Below, piece after piece: positions 1 through 5,690 of a stretch of 8,318 nt of DNA (position 1 is its first letter; each line of letters opens with the position of its first letter). The stretch is from Planctomycetota bacterium (GTDB taxonomy: Bacteria > Planctomycetota > UBA8742 > SKZP01): contig SKZP01000386.1 in assembly GCA_007127275.1 (NCBI GenBank), positions 1 to 8,318 on the forward strand, in the 5' to 3' direction. The translations under genes were made by a program, and so were the position numbers. Below the pieces are notes generated by a model, which made no database searches, was not told where the DNA came from, and was given only the letters and a program-made list of their open reading frames with translations.

Positions 1-3000
1 CTACAGTTTCTCCAAAATGGCCCTGCCGAGCCGGTGCCTCTCGGCCTGGATGCCGCAGAGCCGCTCGTCATTGGGCGCTCGCCGCAGGCGGCGATTACGG
101 TCGAGGACGGCAAGGCGTCGCGCAAACACTGCGAGGTGCGCGTTGACGCCGGTGCCCGTGTGGCTATTTTAAAGGATCTCGGCTCGCGAAGTGGCACGCT
201 GGTCAATGGTACGAAGATTGACGGGCCGCATACGCTGCATCAGGGGGACCGTGTTCGGATTGGTCGTACCGAGTTCGCCTTTGTACGTGACAAGGAAACC
301 GCGGAGGCGGTTGCGCAGGATGTCGCCGCGGGGAGTCTGTCTGACGACGCGGACTTTGCTCCTCTCGGAGTGGAAGCGCAGTCGCACGGTGACATTCCCC
401 CGGAGACGCCCTACCTTGTGCCGTACAGTGGCACCGAGGAATTCGAGCTGCCCGCGAAGTCGTTCCTGATCAACCCGCGAACCGTCCTCGGACGCAAGTC
501 GAGCAACGACATTGTCATCCGCGCCACCTCCATCTCCGGCGCGCACTGCGAGCTCTTGCGTAGCGCCGACGGCACGGTGCGCCTGCGGGATCTCGACTCG
601 ACCAACGGCATCTACGTCAACGGCCACAAGGTCGACGAGGCAACGCTTTCCACCGACGACGTGATCTCGGTGGAAAAGATTGCGTTGCGCTTCGTCGACC
701 CGCAACGGCCCGCGCCGGAGCCGCCGCCGGCAAAACTTGTCGTGCTCGTCGGTGAGCTTTCCGCGCCGCTGATCGCACTCGGCGACGACGAGATCACCAT
801 TGGCCGCAACAAGCACACGAACACGCATCCGCTGAAGAACGACACGGAAAGCTCGGCGATGCACGCGCGCATCTACCGGCACGCGGGTCGTGTTTGCGCC
901 GAGGACGTCGGCTCGACGAACGGTACACGGGTCGACGGCCGCAAGATTGAGCCGAATACCCCGGTGCCGCTTGGCGACGGCTCGAAGGTGAAGATTGGCC
1001 ACACCATCTTGCGCTTCGAGGATCCGACAGCACCGCCGGCCGAGCCGGAACCGGAGCCGCAAGGGGATGAGCGGGACACGCTTCCCGAGGGGGATCTCGA
1101 GGTCGACGAGGTGCTCGCCGGAGTTGTCGAACGGGACTTGAAAGACACGCGGGCGGAGCAAGCAGAGAAGGGCGCGCGACCGAAGAAGGCGGCAGACGCG
1201 GCGCAGGACTACGCGACGAACGCCGAGCAGGAAATGGAGCAGTTCCTGCACACGGGCCGGTCGAGTCGCAAGAGTCGCGCCTGGATGTGGCGCAGTGCCG
1301 AGGTGGGCCTGCTTGTCGCGGTGCTCGGCGGCGTCGTGCTTGCACTGATTACCGGGGCGCGCGGCGTCAGCCCCGAGGAACAACTGGAACCGGAGGATAT
1401 TCGGCCGCCGGAAGGTTCGTTGATTCGTACCAACTGGAGCTTCGAGGAGGTACACGACGACGACCAGGAGGACGCTCGACGCGTACCCGGCTGGGACTTC
1501 GTGCCGGGCTCGCGCTACGACTCGCACTTTTCGAACCCCGGCGGCTCGCGTACCGGACAGCGTTCGCTGATGATTGCGCGGCAAGCCGCCGAGGATTACG
1601 GCTCCACCGACGCCTTTTCCGTCGACGTGATCGAGGTCGAGCCCGAAGACGTGCTCTCGGCGAGCGTCTTTGTGCGTCAGGGTCGCGGCGCGCGCGGTGG
1701 CGGCGGCTTGAAGATTGTGTTCTTCGCCGACCCCGAGGCGACGAGCCCGCTGGCGACCGTGGTTTCGCAACACGTGCGGTCGAGCGAGTGGCGCGAAGTG
1801 GTCCTCGATGTGCAAGTTCCCGAGCGGGCACGTGCGGCGCGTGTCGGGGTGAGCGTCGCCGGCGGCGGCCAGCGGATGTACTTCGACGACGTCGTCGCCC
1901 GCCTCGGCGAGTCGGCCGCGCAGGGCGAGGAGCCGTTGGTCGTTGCTGCCGAGACGGAGGAGGCCGACGAGGCGACGCTTCAGCCCGTGGTGCTCGAACA
2001 AGGCCGGCTGCGCCGGGGAGTGCTCGAGTGGCGCATGCACGTCAACGGCAGCTTTGAGCTTGTGCGCCACCGCGAGGAGGACGAGGAAGCCCTTCGCCCG
2101 GAAGTGCTGATGCGCCACTTCGACGCGGTGCTGCGCCGGGGGGATGACGAACCGCTTGGCCGCATGTTCGACCTTTCCGTCGAGCGCCGGCTCGAGGTGC
2201 GCGAGGTCAAGCGAGAGCGGGACGACGACGAGCAACCCGCCGAGCACGACGCAGGGCCCGAATTCGCCGGCGAAAAGTTGGTCGTGACTGGCCGGTTGAT
2301 TGATCCCTACTCGCGGCCGTCAGGTCGCATGCAACAGCTCGGGGTGGTCGAGGCCGAACTAGTGCTCGGCTTTGCGCCGGACGGCTCGCCGCGCTTGACT
2401 CTCTCGGCCCCGGGGCTGCGCGAGCACGGCGCACTCGGTCTGTTCGGGGACGTGCCGCGCTTTTCCGCTCAACAGCCCATGGCTCGCTTTCTCGAGAGTG
2501 ATACGCAGCCGCTGTTGTCGTACCACCGTGCGGCACTGGAAACCTCGGACGGCGGCCCGCTTGCGGCAACGCGCGTGGTGGTGCCGCGCACGGAGGAGTA
2601 CCTTCATCTCGGTTCGCTCGACGGCCGAGCAACCCCGTTCGAGGTGCAGGGCAGGCGGCGCGGCACGCGACTCGAGGTGCTGATGCTGACGCGCAACGAG
2701 ACGCTTCCGCTGCCGGTCGCGGTGGATCCTCACGCTATGGAGGTGGCGCGTCTGCGGGAGGAGGCCGCCCTCGCCCGGGGTGCCGACGACGACGCGACCG
2801 CGCTTGCCGCCATTCTCGAGGCGCTTGCACTGACGCTGTACGACCCGCGCCAGGTGCGCATGGCCGAGGCCGACTTCGCGCAGATCGTTTCGCCGCTCGA
2901 GTTCCAGATTCGGGAGACACAGATGCTGCTGCAACAACTCGACCGTGCCTACACACGCGAGCGCCTCGAACGCGCCCAGGACCAGGCCGAGGCAATTCGC

Positions 3001-3756
3001 AGCCGCCTGTCGCCGCAACGGGTGCAAGAGTTGCCCCAGGAGGTTCTCACTCGCTACAAACCCCGGCGAGAGCGGGGCCCGCGGACCCCACGAGACGGGG
3101 CGGCGGGCGAACGAGCCTACGAAGAAGAGTACCCGCACATCTTCAAGAGCATGGCGACGAGCCTCGAGAGGTTGGCGGGCTGGGAAGAAAGCTTCGAGGG
3201 TCTGCAGCGGGAACGGCACGCCGAGGTGGAAGCGTCGATGCTCGCCCGCTGGGAGGAGCGCGTTGCCCCGTTGCTCACCCGTGCCATTGACTTCGAACGG
3301 GGCGGGGAGCGCGGCATGGCGACGACGCTCTACCGCCGCGTCGTTCGGGAGATGCCGCTGAGTCGTCCGAGTACGGTCGCCCGCACGGCGCTGACCGAGA
3401 TTGCCGAGGAATTGCTCCACGAAGCGCAACTCAACGAGGCCGAGTATCCGGAGCGCGCCACCGACATGCGCGAGTTGGCCCGCACGCTTGCACGGGACGT
3501 GCTGCGCACCGAGTGGCCGCAGGTCCGGCAACTGGGGACCGACGAAGTCGGCGAGGCTTGGGACTCCGAAACGGATAGCTTCGGCGTCGGCCGCGCAAGC
3601 GAATTGATTGAGCATTTCTACAGCGTCACCGACGTCACGCACTCCGACGAGCCCGCAAGCGGTCTCTACCACTGGCGCGAATTCACGAAACAGGATTGGA
3701 GCCAACTGGAAGCCCAAGCCCGCGCAGCCGCCCAACGCATCCTCGACAACCATTAA
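1..3756 (+). CDS. Triple-FHA transmembrane protein with periplasmic CBM-like domain (5' truncated by window)
   Basis: The frame is open from base 1, giving 1251 residues before the TAA stop. The true start is probably upstream: the GTG at 34 would fall inside the first FHA domain, and the codons before it read like its first beta strand. Numbering from the first in-window codon, FHA1 is about 1-95 (R26, S40, H43), FHA2 about 136-231 (R165, S179, H182, N202) and FHA3 about 245-340 (R269, S285, H288, N307). FHA domains bind phosphothreonine peptides, so the N-terminus should be a cytoplasmic phospho-reader. A charged linker leads to one transmembrane helix at about 435-451. Residues about 477-635 resemble a galactose-binding-like/CBM beta sandwich, with an N-terminal NWSFEE and GWDF signature. 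The remainder is a beta-rich region I do not recognise, then from about residue 913 a largely helical, charged, coiled-coil-like tail. It precedes a PilM-like gene by 151 bases. The FHA calls and topology are firm; the overall function is not known to me. Confidence 0.9.
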   Translation, partial: LQFLQNGPAEPVPLGLDAAEPLVIGRSPQAAITVEDGKASRKHCEVRVDAGARVAILKDLGSRSGTLVNGTKIDGPHTLHQGDRVRIGRTEFAFVRDKETAEAVAQDVAAGSLSDDADFAPLGVEAQSHGDIPPETPYLVPYSGTEEFELPAKSFLINPRTVLGRKSSNDIVIRATSISGAHCELLRSADGTVRLRDLDSTNGIYVNGHKVDEATLSTDDVISVEKIALRFVDPQRPAPEPPPAKLVVLVGELSAPLIALGDDEITIGRNKHTNTHPLKNDTESSAMHARIYRHAGRVCAEDVGSTNGTRVDGRKIEPNTPVPLGDGSKVKIGHTILRFEDPTAPPAEPEPEPQGDERDTLPEGDLEVDEVLAGVVERDLKDTRAEQAEKGARPKKAADAAQDYATNAEQEMEQFLHTGRSSRKSRAWMWRSAEVGLLVAVLGGVVLALITGARGVSPEEQLEPEDIRPPEGSLIRTNWSFEEVHDDDQEDARRVPGWDFVPGSRYDSHFSNPGGSRTGQRSLMIARQAAEDYGSTDAFSVDVIEVEPEDVLSASVFVRQGRGARGGGGLKIVFFADPEATSPLATVVSQHVRSSEWREVVLDVQVPERARAARVGVSVAGGGQRMYFDDVVARLGESAAQGEEPLVVAAETEEADEATLQPVVLEQGRLRRGVLEWRMHVNGSFELVRHREEDEEALRPEVLMRHFDAVLRRGDDEPLGRMFDLSVERRLEVREVKRERDDDEQPAEHDAGPEFAGEKLVVTGRLIDPYSRPSGRMQQLGVVEAELVLGFAPDGSPRLTLSAPGLREHGALGLFGDVPRFSAQQPMARFLESDTQPLLSYHRAALETSDGGPLAATRVVVPRTEEYLHLGSLDGRATPFEVQGRRRGTRLEVLMLTRNETLPLPVAVDPHAMEVARLREEAALARGADDDATALAAILEALALTLYDPRQVRMAEADFAQIVSPLEFQIRETQMLLQQLDRAYTRERLERAQDQAEAIRSRLSPQRVQELPQEVLTRYKPRRERGPRTPRDGAAGERAYEEEYPHIFKSMATSLERLAGWEESFEGLQRERHAEVEASMLARWEERVAPLLTRAIDFERGGERGMATTLYRRVVREMPLSRPSTVARTALTEIAEELLHEAQLNEAEYPERATDMRELARTLARDVLRTEWPQVRQLGTDEVGEAWDSETDSFGVGRASELIEHFYSVTDVTHSDEPASGLYHWREFTKQDWSQLEAQARAAAQRILDNH

Positions 3757-3907
3757 CGGGCAAGCTCAACGACAACCTCCAACCTCCACGCAGCAAGTAA
3801 GCCAGCGCAAGGCAAGAAAAGAGCGAGCACCGAAGGCCTCCTCTCCAGCGAGCGGCACGACCCACCACCCACAAACCCACGACCCACGACCCACGACCAC
3901 CATCGCC
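3757..3907. other. T-poor, C-rich intergenic leader without a gene
   Basis: This 151-base gap separates the FHA gene stop from the PilM-like start. By hand count the plus strand has only 8 T. The last 49 bases (3859-3907) are 28 C, 15 A, 5 G and 1 T. An open frame crosses the gap from 3608, but its translation is low complexity and its first part overlaps the FHA gene in another frame, so I do not read it as protein. There is no hairpin with a T tract after the FHA stop, so no intrinsic terminator. The C-over-G bias is what a Rho-loading region looks like, but that role is inference. No Shine-Dalgarno-like purine run lies before the next ATG. Confidence 0.6.
3861..3896. repeat. Heptamer tandem repeat; G-quadruplex motif on the minus strand
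   Basis: Five CCC runs begin at 3861, 3868, 3876, 3883 and 3890, spaced 7, 8, 7 and 7 bases apart. The last three units are exact CCCACGA copies; the first two are variants (CCCACCA and CCCACAAA). On the minus strand this is five GGG runs with loops of 4, 4, 5 and 4 bases, which meets the standard G3 N1-7 quadruplex pattern with one spare run. The array ends 11 bases before the PilM-like ATG at 3908. For plus-strand transcription the G-rich strand is the template, so a quadruplex would act on polymerase or on the DNA rather than in the mRNA. The repeat is directly visible; folding and function are not shown. Confidence 0.8.
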
Positions 3908-5599
3908 ATGCGCTCCATTGGTATCGAAGTCAACAGCTCCGCCCTGCGAATCGTCGAGTTGGAACAGCGCACGGAAGGCGCACGCCTGACGAGTGCGGTG
4001 ACGGTGCCGACCTTTTTGTTTGCCTCGCAAGAACTCGCTGGCTCGGGTGACGCGGCGCGGGCGGCGCTGGTCGCGGAGGTGGATCAGTGGCTCGAGCGGT
4101 ATACCCAGGCCGGCGTGCATGTGCGTGGCGGGGTCACCGGGATCACGGGGCGCGAGTTGATGTTGCGCTACGTGGAGGTGCCCGAGGGGGACGAGAAACG
4201 CCAAGCGATCATCATCCAATTCGAGCTCGACGACCTTTTGGAAAAGGCCGAGGAAGAGCTCATCTACGACCACACGGTGCTGTTCGACCCCGACTCGGCC
4301 GGCGTGCAGACCGCGGCGCTTGCGCTCGCCAAGGATTCCTACCTGCAGCGCATCTACGACCAACTCGCCGAGTTGAAGCTCTCCCCTGGTCGCGTGACGC
4401 CGTCGTGCCTTGCGCTTTACCACGCCTACTTGCTCGGCGCGGAAGCGGAGGACGAGGAGACGGTGCTGCTGCTCTCCGTCGGCTGCGAAGAGAGCGAGTT
4501 TTGCCTCGTGCGCAAGGGGGTGCTCGTCTTTGCGCGCAACCTGAACGTCGGCTTGAAGGAGATGGCGGAGATCCTCGCCGAGCACAAGAAGTTGCCCTTG
4601 GACAAGGCCTACCGCGCCTTGATCGGCAAGACCGACGTCACGCCGAACGAGCGAGGCTCACGTGACGGCACGCGTTTGCAGGTCGAGTTGTGGAGCCAGG
4701 CCGACGAGTTGCACCGGGCGCTCGAGTCGACACTCACGTTTGCGCGCATTCACCTCAAGGAGCCGGGGCTGAACGTCAACCGCGTCCTGCTTGCCGGTGA
4801 CTTGGTCAAGTTCACCGGCGGTGTCGAGGTGATGCGCCAGCGCTTTCGCCAGCCGGTCGAGGTGCTCGACCCGTTCGCGCTGCTGGAGGAAAGGGCGAAG
4901 CAGCCGGATGTCGTGCGCCGGGGCGAGTGGGACCCGAACAAGGTGCCGGGCTGCTACGCGGTGGCGACGGGGCTTGCGCGCATCGGCCTCGAGTCGCAGC
5001 CCGGCGCGGCGGTGAACCTCGAGTCCACGGCGGTCAAGGCGAAGCGCAACTTTCTGCACCGCACGGTCTTTCTCTACGCCGGCGCGCTTGCGGTGGTGCT
5101 GATGCTCTTGTGGATGATCGCCTCGACGCACGAACTCGCTCAGGCCGCCGACGAGCAGAGCCGCGCCATCCAGGGGGAGGAGCAGGCGGTGCGCGACCTC
5201 ACGCAACGGCTGAAGCAGGCGGAGAAAGAGGTCCGCGACGCGGAGCCGCTCGTCGAAGCGCTACGCGCCACCTTGGAGCCAACCGCACACAGTCTGCGGG
5301 TCGTCTACGCCCTGCGCGAGTTCGCCAACGAGAATCCCGAACTGATCGTCGAGGAGATCTCGATCGAGCCGCCGGAAGACGCGGGGGAAAATGCCGAAAT
5401 GGAAATGGTTGTATTTTTCGAGAACAAGGGGCGACTGAGCAGCCGGGAACTGCATGATCTGCTCGTCGACTCGTTGCGCGAAGAGACTCGCGGCGCCATC
5501 CGTCCCGGCGGCCTGACGTCGGAACCGCGGGAGTACCGCGACGGCTTCGGAGATCGGTACAAGATCCGAGCGATGCTGGCGACACCCGGGACCGAATAG
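3908..5599 (+). CDS. PilM-PilN-like fusion (GspL-like) inner-membrane assembly protein
   Basis: 563 residues. The N-terminal part, about 1-375, matches the PilM/GspL actin-like fold: a phosphate-1-like start (G5-I-E-V-N-S-S followed by RIVEL), a phosphate-2-like strand around L189-S-V-G192, an adenosine-motif-like segment V290 to D298, and a closing stretch resembling the PilM AIGLALR region. One transmembrane helix follows at about 387-405, then a charged coiled coil (about 410-450) and a C-terminal domain of about 100 residues placed outside the cytoplasm, as in PilN or GspL. In type IV pilus and type II secretion systems such proteins form the inner-membrane platform that couples the cytoplasmic ATPase to the periplasmic parts. 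I chose ATG 3908 because homology begins exactly there and the upstream in-frame extension is low complexity. The start lacks a Shine-Dalgarno sequence. No PilO, pilin or ATPase gene follows. Family assignment is confident; the particular machine served is unknown. Confidence 0.85.
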   Translation: MRSIGIEVNSSALRIVELEQRTEGARLTSAVTVPTFLFASQELAGSGDAARAALVAEVDQWLERYTQAGVHVRGGVTGITGRELMLRYVEVPEGDEKRQAIIIQFELDDLLEKAEEELIYDHTVLFDPDSAGVQTAALALAKDSYLQRIYDQLAELKLSPGRVTPSCLALYHAYLLGAEAEDEETVLLLSVGCEESEFCLVRKGVLVFARNLNVGLKEMAEILAEHKKLPLDKAYRALIGKTDVTPNERGSRDGTRLQVELWSQADELHRALESTLTFARIHLKEPGLNVNRVLLAGDLVKFTGGVEVMRQRFRQPVEVLDPFALLEERAKQPDVVRRGEWDPNKVPGCYAVATGLARIGLESQPGAAVNLESTAVKAKRNFLHRTVFLYAGALAVVLMLLWMIASTHELAQAADEQSRAIQGEEQAVRDLTQRLKQAEKEVRDAEPLVEALRATLEPTAHSLRVVYALREFANENPELIVEEISIEPPEDAGENAEMEMVVFFENKGRLSSRELHDLLVDSLREETRGAIRPGGLTSEPREYRDGFGDRYKIRAMLATPGTE

Positions 5600-5690
5600 G
5601 TAGGATCAGCCGCTTCAGGTAGCCACCGAACCGAGGCGCCCGTCCGTTTTGGGCCATGCGGCCCCTAAACAACGGGAAAATCTAGAGCGT
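5600..5690. other. Short intergenic gap before the transporter gene
   Basis: Ninety-one bases between the PilM-like stop and the chosen transporter ATG. It holds one small inverted repeat, annotated separately. I see no clear -35/-10 pair and no hairpin followed by a T run, so neither a promoter nor a terminator can be asserted. Co-transcription with the upstream gene is possible. Confidence 0.5.
5651..5664. promoter_or_regulatory. Small inverted repeat (possible operator or leader hairpin)
   Basis: GGGCC at 5651-5655 and GGCCC at 5660-5664 form a perfect 5-bp stem around the 4-base loop ATGC. It lies 26 bases before the transporter ATG and is preceded, not followed, by TTTT, so it is not a plus-strand intrinsic terminator. 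An operator half-site pair or a 5' leader hairpin are possible. In GC-rich DNA a 5-bp stem can also occur by chance. Confidence 0.3.

Noticed and set aside
169..2247. 692-codon open frame on the minus strand
   Set aside because: It lies entirely antisense to the FHA-containing gene; its translation is Arg/His/Leu-rich with no recognisable domain, as expected for the opposite strand of a GC-rich gene.
2359..3753. 464-codon open frame on the minus strand
   Set aside because: Antisense to the C-terminal part of the FHA gene, low-information composition, no family resemblance.
3861..3896. Heptamer array as a CRISPR
   Set aside because: Units are 7-8 bases with no spacers, so it is a simple tandem repeat.
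3608..3907. N-terminal extension of the PilM-like protein to ATG 3608
   Set aside because: The 100 extra residues are Ser/Thr/Pro/Gln-rich, overlap the FHA gene out of frame, and PilM homology starts exactly at the ATG at 3908.
5649..5690. TTG start for the transporter
   Set aside because: It adds 14 residues without homology and includes the inverted repeat; ATG 5691 is the simpler start, although its own ribosome site is weak.
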